From NCBI GenBank assembly GCA_021604665.1, contig BQJK01000001.1, positions 434,001-498,000 of the forward strand: 64,000 nucleotides of DNA. Reading direction: 5' to 3'. Positions 9,718 through 20,326 of this stretch are shown piece by piece. The DNA comes from Rhodomicrobium sp. Lineage in GTDB: Bacteria; Pseudomonadota; Alphaproteobacteria; Rhizobiales; HXMU1428-3. The notes under the pieces were generated by a model. It was not told the origin of the DNA and did not search any database. It saw nothing but the letters and a program-made list of their open reading frames with translations. How positions within the stretch are numbered: position 1 is the stretch's first letter; every line of letters begins with the position of its first letter. A program made the position numbers and the translations under genes.

Positions 9718-10023
9718 ATGTATGAGTTCGTGCGTTACACCTTCATGGTTTTGCTTGGCCTTGCCAGTTTGGTTGCGATTTTTATAAGCTTTGCCCTCAC
9801 CGGTGCTATTGTTGCGCAGGAAGATGGGGCCAGCCTGGCTGAAAGCAGCATCACAATTTACTGGATCTGGGGGGCTATGGCCATAACCGGGTGCCTTTGG
9901 ATCTTTGGTAGCTTTCTCTACCGTGTCCCATTCACTATTTTATATTGGCTGCAAGACCATAAAGACCACATCACAGCTTATGGGGTGATCATGCTGCTTT
10001 GTGTGATTTTTGTAGTGAGCTAA
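9718..10023 (+). CDS. small inner-membrane protein, function unknown
   Basis: About 101 residues with three hydrophobic segments (near 9-30, 45-65 and 80-100) and short charged loops. The upstream frame opens at 9682, but ATG 9718 is preceded by GGAG and starts directly with the first membrane segment. No family recognised. The next gene, glnA, runs convergently. Confidence 0.7.
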   Translation: MYEFVRYTFMVLLGLASLVAIFISFALTGAIVAQEDGASLAESSITIYWIWGAMAITGCLWIFGSFLYRVPFTILYWLQDHKDHITAYGVIMLLCVIFVVS

Positions 10024-10093
10024 GGCGCATTTGGCGGTTACGTAGCAAAGCAGTTTCATTGCAGAATATTCCCATAAATGCTGCAACGTCCCC

Positions 10094-10130
10094 AAAAAAA
10101 GGAGCCGCTAAATTTCTTTAGCAGCTCCCT
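10094..10130 (-). terminator. intrinsic terminator of glnA
   Basis: On the minus strand GGGAGCTGCTAAA pairs with TTTAGCGGCTCC (one mismatch) and is followed by seven T residues. It lies about 50 bp past the glnA stop. Confidence 0.85.
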
Positions 10131-10180
10131 TAATAGAGTTATGTCAGAGAGCGTTAAACACTCCCTCAACCCTGTCTCGA

Positions 10181-11590
10181 TTAGACAGAGTAGTACATAT
10201 CAAATTCGATTGGGTGAGGCATAAGATCATATGCTTCAACTTCTTCCATTTTCAGCTCAATGTATCCATCGATCTGGTCATCAGTGAAAACACCACCTTT
10301 TTTGAGGAATTCACGATCACTATCAAGTGATTCAAGTGCTTCACGAAGGCTGCCAGCAACAGTTGGAATATCTTTCAACTCTTCAGGCGGCAGATCATAA
10401 AGGTTTTTATCCATAGGATCACCAGGGTTGATCTTATTCTCAATGCCATCAAGGCCAGCCATCAGCATCGCTGCAAATGCCAGATATGGGTTAGCAGCCG
10501 GATCAGGGAAGCGGATTTCAACACGCTTGCCTTTAGGGTTCGCCACATGCGGAATACGGCAAGAGGCAGACCGGTTACGAGAAGAGTAAGCAAGAAGAAC
10601 AGGCGCTTCATAGCCCGGTACCAGACGCTTGTAAGAGTTTGTGATCGGGTTAGAGAAAGCGTTAATGGCTTTCGCATGTTTCAGAATGCCACCAATATAG
10701 TGCAGGCACTCATCAGACAGATCAGCATATTGAGACCCGGCAAATTTAGGTTGCCCATCTTTCCAGATAGATTGGTGTACATGCATACCAGTGCCGTTAT
10801 CACCAAAAACTGGCTTCGGCATAAATGTCGCTGACTTGCCATAGGCCTGGGCAACATTGTGAACTGAGTATTTGTAAACCTGAACATGGTCAGCAACACG
10901 AAGAAGCGTGCTGAATTTCATGCCAAGCTCATGCTGAGCGGCAGCCACTTCGTGGTGGTGCTTCTCAACTTCAACGCCCATGTCTTTCATCACGCTAAGC
11001 ATTTCAGAGCGGATATCCTGGCAGCTATCAACAGGCGGTACAGGGAAGTAACCACCTTTAGTGCGCGGGCGGTGACCAAGGTTGCCCATTTCATATTCTG
11101 TATCCATGTTGGAAGGCAGTTCAGAGCTATCCAGCTTGAAGCCGCAGTTATATGGATCAGATGAGAAGCGCACATCATCAAAGATGAAAAATTCAGGTTC
11201 TGGGCCAAAATAGGCGGTGTCACCAACGCCAGTTTGCTTCAAATAAGCTTCAGCTTTACGCGCGATACCGCGTGGGTCGCGCTCATAATATTCACCTGTA
11301 TCAGGTTCAAGAATATCGCAGAAAATGGCGAGAGTATTCTGGGCAAAAAACGGATCGATATGCGCTGTTTCATTGTCAGGCATCAATGTCATATCTGACT
11401 GAGAAATATCTTTCCAGCCAGCGATTGAAGAGCCGTCAAACATAACGCCCTCATTAAACATGTCTTCATCAACAACGCTTACGTCCATCGTCACATGTTG
11501 AAGTTTACCGCGCGGGTCAGTAAAGCGGAGATCAACAAACTTGATGTCCTCGTCTTTAATTTTACCCATGATACTGCTTGCATCAGCCAT
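10181..11590 (-). CDS. glnA: glutamine synthetase type I
   Basis: A 469-residue dodecameric GSI enzyme that makes glutamine from glutamate, ammonia and ATP. Signatures include [12 protein letters not shown], the metal/ATP region [36 protein letters not shown] and the glutamate-binding NRSASCRIP. The adenylylation tyrosine is present in [10 protein letters not shown] near residue 397, so the enzyme is probably switched by GlnE. It follows glnB with a 110-bp gap containing a GC-rich hairpin that may set the relative expression of the two genes. Confidence 0.98.
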   Translation of the reverse strand: MADASSIMGKIKDEDIKFVDLRFTDPRGKLQHVTMDVSVVDEDMFNEGVMFDGSSIAGWKDISQSDMTLMPDNETAHIDPFFAQNTLAIFCDILEPDTGEYYERDPRGIARKAEAYLKQTGVGDTAYFGPEPEFFIFDDVRFSSDPYNCGFKLDSSELPSNMDTEYEMGNLGHRPRTKGGYFPVPPVDSCQDIRSEMLSVMKDMGVEVEKHHHEVAAAQHELGMKFSTLLRVADHVQVYKYSVHNVAQAYGKSATFMPKPVFGDNGTGMHVHQSIWKDGQPKFAGSQYADLSDECLHYIGGILKHAKAINAFSNPITNSYKRLVPGYEAPVLLAYSSRNRSASCRIPHVANPKGKRVEIRFPDPAANPYLAFAAMLMAGLDGIENKINPGDPMDKNLYDLPPEELKDIPTVAGSLREALESLDSDREFLKKGGVFTDDQIDGYIELKMEEVEAYDLMPHPIEFDMYYSV

Positions 11591-11645
11591 TACGGAATCC
11601 CCTTTTCACAATTTATTTTGGTTTGCTATTATCATTAACGCCCAA

Positions 11646-11668
11646 CTGCCGGGGGTGATCCCCGGCAG
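11646..11668 (-). other. GC-rich hairpin between glnB and glnA
   Basis: A perfect 9-bp stem (CTGCCGGGG with its complement, arms 11646-11654 and 11660-11668) and a 5-nt loop. No T-run follows on the minus strand, so it is more likely an mRNA-stability or partial-termination element within the glnBA transcript. Confidence 0.6.
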
Positions 11669-11700
11669 CAAGACGCAGTAAATTCGGTTTAAAGTAAAAT

Positions 11701-12078
<378 letters not shown>

Positions 12079-12105
12079 TCAGACTTTGTTGATTGCGGCC
12101 TAGAT

Positions 12106-12122
12106 TGCATCGCTTGTGCCAA
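12106..12122 (-). promoter_or_regulatory. sigma-54 (RpoN) promoter of glnB
   Basis: Read on the minus strand: TTGGCACAAGCGATGCA. The GG and GC elements are exactly 10 bp apart and the hexamer TGGCAC is perfect, fitting the -24/-12 consensus. It lies 67 bp upstream of the glnB ATG, leaving a leader of about 55 nt. Confidence 0.8.
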
Positions 12123-12249
12123 ACAGCTAGGGAGGTATAAATTGCAATAAAAACAACGGAATAAAATCAGATAGCTTGAAATTATTAAACCATTCACAAA
12201 GTAGGTGACTAAATAATAGGCATGGTGATTAAATAGTAATCAACAAAAG

Positions 12250-12266
12250 TGCGTAAAGATTGTGCA
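12250..12266 (-). promoter_or_regulatory. possible NtrC enhancer site
   Basis: TGCGTAAAGATTGTGCA has the 17-bp TGC-to-GCA span of NtrC sites and partial dyad symmetry, about 135 bp upstream of the sigma-54 promoter. The left arm departs from consensus, so this is tentative. Confidence 0.4.
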
Positions 12267-12369
12267 TTTTTCAGGGCGGCGACAGCCATAAGGAAAGCTC
12301 TTTCTATAGCGCTCGATCCATAGAATAATCTAACCCACCCTTACCGCCATATTCAGGAGATGAGATAGC

Positions 12370-13950
12370 GTGAAATTACTGCTCACACAAGAGATGTCCG
12401 AAGCAGACAGCCGCACCATCAATTCTGGCATATCTGGCGTGTTTTTAATGCGGCGGGCCGGTGAACAAGTCGCAAATGTCGTGGAAGAGTTGGGCAGGGG
12501 GCCGCACACAGTCATTTCTTTTGCCGGACCGGGTAACAATGGCGGCGATGCCATTATAGCGGCCCTGTTACTCGGGCAGCGCGGTTATCATGTTAAGCTG
12601 CTAATGCTAACTGAGTGCCGCACCTTAAAGGGTGATGCTCGCCATATGGCTGAGCTCTATAAAGCCTCAGGTCTGCCGCTTCATGAAAATATCTCAAATT
12701 GGCCAGCCAGCGAACTCGCAAATCACCTTGACCCCGGCGCCACACTTATAGATGGATTATTGGGTGCGGGGCTCGACAGGCCATTGCAGCCCCCCTTAAG
12801 CAATATCGTTATCGAAATGAATAAACATAACGGGCCTATCATTGCAGTCGATGTGCCGACCGGGGTAAATGGCAATAGCGGTTGCGCTATGGCTCAAAAT
12901 AACACTGTAATAAAGGCCACCAAAACCGTAACCTTTTTTAGGCCAAAACCCGGCCATTACCTTATGCCCGGCCGGGAGCTGTGCGGCGAGTTGCAGGTTC
13001 GAGACATCGGTATACCTAAAAGAGTATTAGATCAAATCGCCCCGAAGACAGAGCTGAATAGCCCAGGGATTTGGCAAAAAGCCGCAAATGCCGCCGCCAG
13101 AAAAGTGCAGCGCTCATCTGCTCATAAATATGACAACGGGGCTTGTCTCGTTATTGGCGGTGATGACACCATGCTGGGGGCAGCGACACTCTCTTCCAAT
13201 GCCGCATTGCGAGGCGGGGCGGGGCTGGTAACAGTTGCAATCAACCGGCCTGACCATCCGCCAGCAAAACTGTTCTCAACTGTTATGACCACCAAGCGCC
13301 CCGGTGCGGATGGGGTAAATGAAATTATACAAAACCGTAAAATATCCGCCGCGCTTATTGGCCCTGGCTGCTTGCCAGATGAAGAAACACGCGCCCTTGT
13401 AACAAGCCTAATGTCATTGGATATAGCCTTAGTGCTGGATGCGGGTGCGCTTTCAGCTTTCAAAGATCAGTCTGGAGAATTTATCAAAGCTCTAAAGCAG
13501 CGAAGCAATCAACAAACAATCCTCACCCCCCATGAAGGAGAATTTAAAAAATTGTCCAAAGGCGGTTCTGATCATAAGGAAAATAGGGAAGGTGTCAGTT
13601 TAGGTCAGAATGATGAAAAAATGCCAGAGGGCAAGCTGGCCGCGGCTCAACGGGCAGCAACGGAAACTGGCGCAGTGGTAATTCTAAAAGGGACAGATAC
13701 AGTCATCGCCGCGCCAGATGGCCGGGCCGCAATTAACAACAACGCCCCAGCAACACTCGCAACGGCCGGCACTGGTGATGTGCTTGCAGGCATGGTGCTC
13801 GCAGCTTTAGCGCGGGGATATAAGGCTTATGAAGCCGCAGCCAGAGCCGTTTATCTCCACGGGGCCGTTGCCGCTCATATCGGCCACACGCTCGTCGCTG
13901 ATGACATTATCGATAGCATTCCAATAGTTGAAGCTGACTTGGCAATATAG
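12370..13950 (+). CDS. nnr: bifunctional NAD(P)HX epimerase/dehydratase
   Basis: A 526-residue fusion that repairs hydrated NAD(P)H. The N-terminal YjeF_N epimerase domain (about 1-215) has FAGPGNNGGDAIIAA and VDVPTGVNGNSG. The C-terminal ribokinase-like ADP-dependent dehydratase (about 230-526) has LTPHEGEF and TAGTGDVLAGMVLA with the catalytic Asp. GTG start at 12370 behind GGAGATGAG. It stands divergent to glnB with about 330 bp between them; in many alphaproteobacteria nnr lies next to glnB-glnA. Confidence 0.95.
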   Translation: MKLLLTQEMSEADSRTINSGISGVFLMRRAGEQVANVVEELGRGPHTVISFAGPGNNGGDAIIAALLLGQRGYHVKLLMLTECRTLKGDARHMAELYKASGLPLHENISNWPASELANHLDPGATLIDGLLGAGLDRPLQPPLSNIVIEMNKHNGPIIAVDVPTGVNGNSGCAMAQNNTVIKATKTVTFFRPKPGHYLMPGRELCGELQVRDIGIPKRVLDQIAPKTELNSPGIWQKAANAAARKVQRSSAHKYDNGACLVIGGDDTMLGAATLSSNAALRGGAGLVTVAINRPDHPPAKLFSTVMTTKRPGADGVNEIIQNRKISAALIGPGCLPDEETRALVTSLMSLDIALVLDAGALSAFKDQSGEFIKALKQRSNQQTILTPHEGEFKKLSKGGSDHKENREGVSLGQNDEKMPEGKLAAAQRAATETGAVVILKGTDTVIAAPDGRAAINNNAPATLATAGTGDVLAGMVLAALARGYKAYEAAARAVYLHGAVAAHIGHTLVADDIIDSIPIVEADLAI

Positions 13951-14022
13951 TGAATTGGGGAGGGGCTGGCACAAAGGGGCAAGATAACAGCAACAGAGAG
14001 AGCAGCCATGCCCTCTAAATGC

Positions 14023-14775
14023 CTAGCCAATCCGCGCATAGGCTCTGGCAACAGAGGCAGCTGTTGGCTGGCTGGCTGGGTCCGCCGGAAGGGATGAGGC
14101 CATTTGGTCAATGGTTTCCTGAAGGTTCTGCACGCGGATAGAATCGCGGCTATTCAGTAGCAATTTAGCACCTGCATGGGTGTTGGCTTGATCCACCAGC
14201 TCATCATATTCTTTTTTCTCTGTCACACTAAGCTGGCTGACACTGCGCGGCTGATCAATCTGATTGATTTGATATTGAATATTCTGTAATTGCCGAATGG
14301 TGTTGATGTTGGAAGGATCATCATCCAGACGATCCTGAAAACTCTCCTGCAAGGTCGTCAGCGTTTCAATCCGCTTTTCTTGCTGCGGCGTTAGCCGTTT
14401 AGAGAGCAACTCATCAATCTTCTCACGAATACCATCAAGCGTTTCATCATTCTCAACACCCGCTGAAGGCTTGCCAATAATGGTATCAGCTTCAAGATAC
14501 AACAGCTCGCGGTCCTCAAGCTCATCAGAGCGAACGGAGCCATCACTAACTTTACTGTTGATACGGGTAATGTCTTTTTGAATTTCACCAAGGCGTTTAT
14601 TCTCAGCCGGTGTCAGCTGTACCTTATAGCCGCGTATGCGCTTAATCTCTCTATTGGAGGCGTTGACGACTTCTTGCGCGGCCTGTTGCTGCTCAGTCGC
14701 ACCCAGGTTCACACCCGCCGCAAATATAGAACTTGCAGACCCGCCACCAAATATCGAGCTAGCACTAGCTGGCAT
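14023..14775 (-). CDS. helical/coiled-coil protein, function unknown
   Basis: A 250-residue protein, almost entirely charged helix. The first 20 residues contain a short repeat (ASSIFGGG then ASSIFAAG), possibly a flexible N-terminal peptide. There is no signal peptide or membrane segment. Heptad-like stretches occur at about 35-75 and 120-160. It has the composition of Rhizobiales hypothetical proteins related to flagellar or structural helical proteins, but I cannot name it. Confidence 0.7.
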   Translation of the reverse strand: MPASASSIFGGGSASSIFAAGVNLGATEQQQAAQEVVNASNREIKRIRGYKVQLTPAENKRLGEIQKDITRINSKVSDGSVRSDELEDRELLYLEADTIIGKPSAGVENDETLDGIREKIDELLSKRLTPQQEKRIETLTTLQESFQDRLDDDPSNINTIRQLQNIQYQINQIDQPRSVSQLSVTEKKEYDELVDQANTHAGAKLLLNSRDSIRVQNLQETIDQMASSLPADPASQPTAASVARAYARIG

Positions 14776-14957
14776 TAGACTTCAAAGCCTCTTAAAAAGA
14801 CAAAGTTTTGGCCTGATAAACCCAGGTGGAGGCGAGTTTATCAATAAAGTGTTAACGGATGGTTTTTGTGGGAGGCTATGGTTTTTATAAGGAAGAGTGT
14901 GGCTCAGCCATATCAAGTATGAAGAAACCGGCAAATGGCCTCTCTCGGCCCATGATA

Positions 14958-16265
14958 TTATTTTGAAGGGCCGCGCGCAGCTTTTTGTTCGGCAAGGCGA
15001 GCCTTGGCCGCGATGATGCGCTGATAAGAGCGGCGAATACGGGCTCGGCTAATACGGCCAGCGGCAACAGCATCCAGAAGTGTTTTCTGTATCAAATCAA
15101 CATCACGCCTCCCGGCATAATGCCCGGCAGCAACTAAGAGAATGTCATTGCCCGCATTCACAGCCAAAATCAAAGCTTCAGAAAAATCAAAATATTTCCG
15201 CACAGCTCCCATGCCAAGATCATCGGTGATAACCAACCCCTTAAAGCCAAGGTCTCCGCGAAGCCGCTTAATAATCGCTTTATGAGAAAGTGAAGCAGGC
15301 CGCCCTTTCTCATCAGAAAAATCCGGATGATATAAGTGACCAACCATCACAAGGTCAGCCATCCCGGCTTTCACAAGCACGCGGTAAGGCTCCAGCTCTT
15401 GTGTTTTCCAGCTTTCAGAGAGGTCAACAAATTGCTCATGACTGTCCGTCCATGAGCTGCCATGCCCGGGGAAATGCTTGATGGCTGTCAGCATATTTTG
15501 CCCGCGGTGCGCTTTGACAAAAGCTTTTGCAAAGCGTTGCACCTTTTTAGGGTCGGCGCCATAACTCCGGGCCTTGGCCCCAATAATCGGATTGCTTGGC
15601 ACAAGGTTAAGGTCCACCACCGGGCCAAAATTCATGTTAAAGCCAACATCAGCCAATTCTGAGGCCAGCGTATTATAAGTCTTGCGAGCTTCATCTATCT
15701 TGTCATCGACCGCCACCAGCTCAGCGGCCGGGATCATGGTAAAGCCATGGCGCTCTTGAAGGCGCTGAACAAAACCACCTTCCTGATCAATGCTAATGAA
15801 CGGGGCACCATGTCTGGGGTTGGCTGTTTTCATATAGGCAACCAGCTCTTTCACTTGCTGGCGGGAGACCAGGTTCTCGCCCATGAAAATAAGACCACCA
15901 ATTTCACCAGAAGCCAGCAGCGCTCGTGCCGCTTGCGGGCCTGGTTCGCTCGGTTTGGTACCTTTAAAACCAAGCATCAGCATCTGGCCGATCATGTCTT
16001 TCAAGCTAGCCGGTTTAGCCACACCGCCAACAGCCGTCTTCTTAACTTCACTACCCTCATGCGGCACGCCGATCATCGCCTGCTCTAAGGTGCCGTCCTG
16101 TGGGGCAGGGGGCTTATCTTGCCCATCCCTAGCCGAGGCAGGCTTCATCTCCGGTGGAATAATGCTGCCAAGCTGCGCTTTCTCACCCTGCATCTGAACA
16201 ATGGGCAGCCACAGGCCAGCACCAATTAACAAGAGCAAGCAAAGTCTGAGCAATGAAACCATCAT
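14958..16265 (-). CDS. glycoside hydrolase family 3 protein (NagZ-like beta-N-acetylhexosaminidase)
   Basis: About 435 residues. An N-terminal hydrophobic segment (LLRLCLLLLIGAGLWLP) suggests export or anchoring, unlike cytoplasmic NagZ. The GH3 barrel carries IDQEGGFVQRL, the KHFPGHGSSWTDSH catalytic-loop motif and the nucleophile region VITDDLGMGAV. Likely role: trimming N-acetylglucosamine from peptidoglycan fragments, here on the periplasmic side. The frame opens at a GTG at 16289, but ATG 16265 has AGAAGG in front and leads straight into the signal segment. Confidence 0.88.
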   Translation of the reverse strand: MMVSLLRLCLLLLIGAGLWLPIVQMQGEKAQLGSIIPPEMKPASARDGQDKPPAPQDGTLEQAMIGVPHEGSEVKKTAVGGVAKPASLKDMIGQMLMLGFKGTKPSEPGPQAARALLASGEIGGLIFMGENLVSRQQVKELVAYMKTANPRHGAPFISIDQEGGFVQRLQERHGFTMIPAAELVAVDDKIDEARKTYNTLASELADVGFNMNFGPVVDLNLVPSNPIIGAKARSYGADPKKVQRFAKAFVKAHRGQNMLTAIKHFPGHGSSWTDSHEQFVDLSESWKTQELEPYRVLVKAGMADLVMVGHLYHPDFSDEKGRPASLSHKAIIKRLRGDLGFKGLVITDDLGMGAVRKYFDFSEALILAVNAGNDILLVAAGHYAGRRDVDLIQKTLLDAVAAGRISRARIRRSYQRIIAAKARLAEQKAARGPSK

Positions 16266-16933
16266 CAAAGCCTTCTGGTCGTGAAGCACGAGTGCGTAGA
16301 AATTCAGGAGGCGCAGGGTTATAAACTTTTATTCTAAGATCTGCGCCATCAGTTTAAGAACAAGCGAACCATATAAGGGTATTAAGCGGGCTAATTATGG
16401 TGAGCATCCGGCAGCGTGGTCACTTAATCACTCACCTAACATCAATATAGCCCTACTTGAATATGTACCTTCATGGTTTAAGTTGTGCTTAAAGCTTAAT
16501 CAATCAGCATATAAGTTAGAACAGCCCTAAAAAACAAGCTCAATGCCTCTCTCCCCAGCTGAAAGCCTCATAAACCCACCGATAATCACAAACCTGTCGC
16601 CATTTATCAGAAGAATAAACCCTAAGGTTGCAATGTTTGCCTAAGGCCGTATCGTTTGCCATATCTTTGAAGGCGGGGGAGCGCTTAAAGTGACATGCTT
16701 AGCTGGAATTAACATCTGGGGATCAATTCTATCTCTGCTATGCCATATGTTTAACAGAGTTATAGGAAATGCTAGACTAGGACAGCAGTCCTAACTAAAA
16801 AATCTGCGATAGCAGTTGTAAAATGATGTCTGTGCCCACAATCGTAATGGCCATAAAGCGACCAGAATGGCCAGAAAATGGGCCAATTATAGTTCGCAGA
16901 CTGCAAGCAAGCACAATGATGAGACCATGAGCA
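16266..16933. other. divergent intergenic region of about 670 bp
   Basis: Lies between the glycosidase and the TPR protein. It is A+T-richer than its flanks. A leftward 64-codon frame (16772-16966) is rich in His, Trp and Cys and looks like chance. No operator or RNA was recognised. Confidence 0.35.
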
Positions 16934-18811
16934 ATGATGACAATCACTGATCCACAAAATTACCAAAAATCAGCTCATCATCCAATTACCCATTGTACTC
17001 CTAGTGCCATAAAATCGGTGAGCACCAGAATGAGCGCCCCTCACCTTTTAAGCGGCGCGATATGTCTCGCCCTGAGTTTTGCCCTCTGTTTTGCACTGAC
17101 CGCTATCATTTCTCTGACAGTCTTGTCAGCCTCCGCCAGCGCGCAGGAAAGCGCCAACATTCTGGCTCGCAAAGGGAATGCCGCCCTGGCAAGAAATGAC
17201 AATCCCCAGGCCATCTCAAACCTCTCGGAAGCGCTCTCAATAGGCAGTGTTCCCATTTATACCCGCGCATCTATACTCAATGACCGGGCAATTGCCTATA
17301 CGCGGCAAAAAAAGTATGAGCTCGCCCTGAATGATTTCAACAGCGCCATAGAATCATTTCCAGAGTATGCCATCGCCTATAATAATCGCGGGCTGTTGTT
17401 GCAACAAATGGGCTTTTACAAAGAAGCAATCGAGGATTTTAACCGCGCCATAGCCTTGCAACCCCAGCAAGGTGCCACCTTCCATAACCGCGCCAATGCC
17501 CTGAAAAAGGCTGGCGCAGAAAAAACCGCATTCAAAGACTATGGCAAAGCGCTCACTCTGCTGGATGATAAATCAGCCCCACATCTAGCCCGCGGCATGA
17601 TTCACGCTAAACATGATCGCAGCTATGCAGCCTTAAGAGAGTTAAACCTCGCCCTGTCTCATAAGCATAACCATGCCTCAGCGCTCTATAGCCGCGGCAA
17701 AATATACCTGGCCTTGAAAGATACAGGCAACGCCATTAGCGACATAACCAAAGCTGTGGACCTCGCCCCGCAAACTATCGAATATCAAATGACCCTTGCA
17801 GAAATTTATCAGGAGAAGGGTCAATTCACCAGCGCCAGAACTGTGCTGAACGACATATTAAAAGCAGAACCTGCCAATACCAAAGCTATGGTCATGCGGG
17901 GGCGGGTTTTAAGAAGTCTGAACCGTAATGATCAGGCCCTGGAAGATCTTGATGAAGCCGTCGCTCTGGAGGGCAGCGCCGTGACCTATGCCGAGCGAGC
18001 TCTGGTTTATGCCAGTTCTAATATGCCAGAACTTTCCGCCGCTGATATGGACACTGCGATACAAAAAGCCCCAAAAACAGCACGCAGCTGGGCAGCGCTG
18101 GGCTTAGCCGCCCAACTAACTGGCTTAACAAATAATGCAGAGCGTTATTACCGAGAAGCGCTAAAGCGCGATAAAAAAGACGAGATATCATTGGCCGGCC
18201 TGGAAGAGCTTGGTTTCCTAAATCCACCAGAGGCTGCCGGTGCAACAACGGCAGAGGGTGAAGCAAAAGCCATCGCAGAAGCCAAGGCAGATGAGAGTGA
18301 CGGCTGGAGCCTGCAAGAGGCAGGCGATAATCATTATATAGCAGTGAACCCCCGCTATAATCGCCTTGAAATTCCCTTGGATCTATATGGCCCTGAAAAA
18401 CCAAAGATCCTCGAATGGACAGAGCTAAACGGCAATTACAAAGGCTTTGGCTTGCTACGTTATAATGCGGGCAGTAAATCCAAAAAAGATGCCCATGAGC
18501 AGGTTGTAGTTATCAACTTGAGAAAACAGAAAGTTCTCTCCATCGAGCCATATCGTTGGGGCGGCAAGATTGCAGAATGGACCTGGAAAACCACAGAGCT
18601 AATCGTAAAGGACCCGGACGGCATAACGAATACTCTGACTTTAAAAAAGAAGGTCAAAAAAGCCCCGGCACGGGTCGCAAAACAAAAATACTGGTCTGAT
18701 GATAATGGTGGTTTCTGGCTCTCCAATCCAAAGCCCACAAAGCGCGTTAAAAAACGTCGCCGTATCAGAAAGAAAAAACAAAAAGGCCTCTTTGGCATCT
18801 TCGGCTTCTAG
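16934..18811 (+). CDS. exported TPR-repeat protein with a basic tail
   Basis: A 625-residue protein. A hydrophobic segment ending in ASASAQE (about residues 45-72) is a likely signal peptide. It is followed by about ten tetratricopeptide repeats (residues 75-430; for example ALNDFNSAIESFPEYAIAYNNRG). A non-TPR domain (about 455-590) follows, then a strongly basic C terminus of Lys/Arg clusters ending in GLFGIFGF. It probably scaffolds an envelope complex; the basic tail could bind phospholipid or peptidoglycan polymers. An ATG at 17030 would place the signal peptide closer to the N terminus and is an equally good start. Confidence 0.85.
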   Translation: MMTITDPQNYQKSAHHPITHCTPSAIKSVSTRMSAPHLLSGAICLALSFALCFALTAIISLTVLSASASAQESANILARKGNAALARNDNPQAISNLSEALSIGSVPIYTRASILNDRAIAYTRQKKYELALNDFNSAIESFPEYAIAYNNRGLLLQQMGFYKEAIEDFNRAIALQPQQGATFHNRANALKKAGAEKTAFKDYGKALTLLDDKSAPHLARGMIHAKHDRSYAALRELNLALSHKHNHASALYSRGKIYLALKDTGNAISDITKAVDLAPQTIEYQMTLAEIYQEKGQFTSARTVLNDILKAEPANTKAMVMRGRVLRSLNRNDQALEDLDEAVALEGSAVTYAERALVYASSNMPELSAADMDTAIQKAPKTARSWAALGLAAQLTGLTNNAERYYREALKRDKKDEISLAGLEELGFLNPPEAAGATTAEGEAKAIAEAKADESDGWSLQEAGDNHYIAVNPRYNRLEIPLDLYGPEKPKILEWTELNGNYKGFGLLRYNAGSKSKKDAHEQVVVINLRKQKVLSIEPYRWGGKIAEWTWKTTELIVKDPDGITNTLTLKKKVKKAPARVAKQKYWSDDNGGFWLSNPKPTKRVKKRRRIRKKKQKGLFGIFGF

Positions 18812-19514
18812 TTCACACAGCTAACTTCAAGCAGGGATTCTCAGGTCTCTATTACTGGGCTGGCATTTCTTTGTCTCCCGTGAATGCTGCCAATATCGTC
18901 GTGCCATCCAGGCTGCTGGGCGCCTCACTTGCGAATCATGCCGATCGCAATTCTTCAGATGCTTTTACAACATCACAACATACAAGGCCGCCAAAGGCTC
19001 TTGGGTCACACAGACTGTTGCACTAGACACACATCGACAAAATAAGGTTAAGAATCAATCGCCCTACTGGGCTTTTAACACCACATGCCTCTTGCCAAAG
19101 CGGGCTAAAAGAAGGCAGTCTTACACATGAGCCCGAGCCTCGGGATTAATGATAGGCTGTTGGTTTCTGGAAGCTATAGGGGCTTCTAAGTTATCACGGG
19201 ATGTGACGCTTATCATCGGGGGGCTGGCTTTTTTCGCGCAGCGGGTGGGGGTCCGCGCGCGACATCTTGTGTATCGCGGCGCGTATTGCTGTTAGCTCTT
19301 AAGGGCCGCGGTACACAAGTTTTGAATTCTCTAGCACTTGGCTTCGTAAGTACATGGCTGCGTAAGAAACTCCTAGCCGGCGACAAGATCGGCACAAAAT
19401 AAATAAAATTCAGCGACTACACAGCAGGCCCAGTAATTGGGAGGCCTTCACCTACGGCGCTGAAATATGACAGTTAAAAAAAATATTTTATATCATGAGT
19501 GATAAAGACCAGTG
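18812..19514. other. intergenic region of about 700 bp
   Basis: No convincing gene on either strand; a leftward 60-codon frame at 19213-19395 is Arg/Pro-rich and looks like chance. It ends in the 29-bp tandem duplication described separately. Confidence 0.35.
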
Positions 19515-19572
19515 GGGGATTAAAGAGTTGCAAGGGCGAGTAAGGGGATTAAAGAGTTGCAAGGGCGAGTAA
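19515..19572 (+). repeat. perfect 29-bp tandem duplication over a translation start
   Basis: The unit GGGGATTAAAGAGTTG plus CAAGGGCGAGTAA occurs twice, head to tail, at 19515-19543 and 19544-19572 without mismatch. Each copy contains a GGGGA ribosome binding site and a TTG codon. The second TTG (19557) starts the L,D-transpeptidase gene; the first (19528) opens a frame that stops after 14 codons. Confidence 0.9.
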
Positions 19573-20198
19573 AGAGGTATCATTCAAAGAGCTCAAATGG
19601 GTTTAACGGCTGGCTGAATATAGCCCAGCTTAATAGACCCCATAAGGCGAAGCTTGAAGGTAAACGTAAATTACAGCCCTACGCCCTCCTTGCAGCTCTG
19701 GTAATTAGCATTACGCTCAGTGCAACCATCGCCGTTCAGGCCAAAAAAAATAACGGCACGCGAGATATCATCAACCGAGAGGGCACAAGGTTTTCCTCTT
19801 ACCCGCAAGGTGCCGTTGTGGTCGATACATCTGAGCGCTTATTGTATTACATGCTGAATGATGGCAAAGCCATTCGCTACCGGGTAGCAGTTGGCAAACC
19901 CAAAATGCAATGGTTTGGGCGCACTTTTGTCACTATGAAACGTAAGAACCCCGGTTGGACACCCACCGCCCGCATGCGACGCGCAGGTGCCCCGGCCTAT
20001 GTACCACCGGGACCAAAAAACCCGTTGGGGATACGTGCAATTTATCTAGGGTGGAGCGAATATCGCATCCACGGCACAATTTCTCCAAACTCAATTGGCC
20101 GCGCAGCATCTAGCGGCTGTATTAGAATGCTAAATAGAGATGTCGTTGATCTGTTTAAAAGAGTGCATATCGGCGCGCCGGTAGACGTAATTCGCTAG
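19557..20198 (+). CDS. L,D-transpeptidase (YkuD/ErfK family)
   Basis: A 213-residue enzyme that makes 3-3 peptidoglycan cross-links or attaches proteins to peptidoglycan. A basic N-terminal stretch leads to one hydrophobic segment (LLAALVISITLSATIAVQA, about 43-61), so it is exported or anchored. The YkuD domain has VVVDTSERLLYYM, IHGTIS and the catalytic SSGCIRMLNRDVVDLF. No ATG is available before the domain, so a TTG at 19557 behind GGGGA is the likely start. First of two paralogues. Confidence 0.9.
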   Translation: MQGRVKRYHSKSSNGFNGWLNIAQLNRPHKAKLEGKRKLQPYALLAALVISITLSATIAVQAKKNNGTRDIINREGTRFSSYPQGAVVVDTSERLLYYMLNDGKAIRYRVAVGKPKMQWFGRTFVTMKRKNPGWTPTARMRRAGAPAYVPPGPKNPLGIRAIYLGWSEYRIHGTISPNSIGRAASSGCIRMLNRDVVDLFKRVHIGAPVDVIR

Positions 20199-20326
20199 CT
20201 CAGAGGTTGCAACTCAGTTAAAGCTCAAAAGAGCACCTAATTTAAGATAATATTTAGCATGATCATGTATTTGCTTAACCTTAAGACCTGCTAACTGGTT
20301 TGAATTGTGAAATGAGGATATAGAAA

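Noticed and set aside
16772..16966. 64-codon leftward frame rich in His, Trp and Cys
   Set aside because: Composition unlike a protein, no initiation signal, and it overlaps the start of the TPR gene on the other strand.
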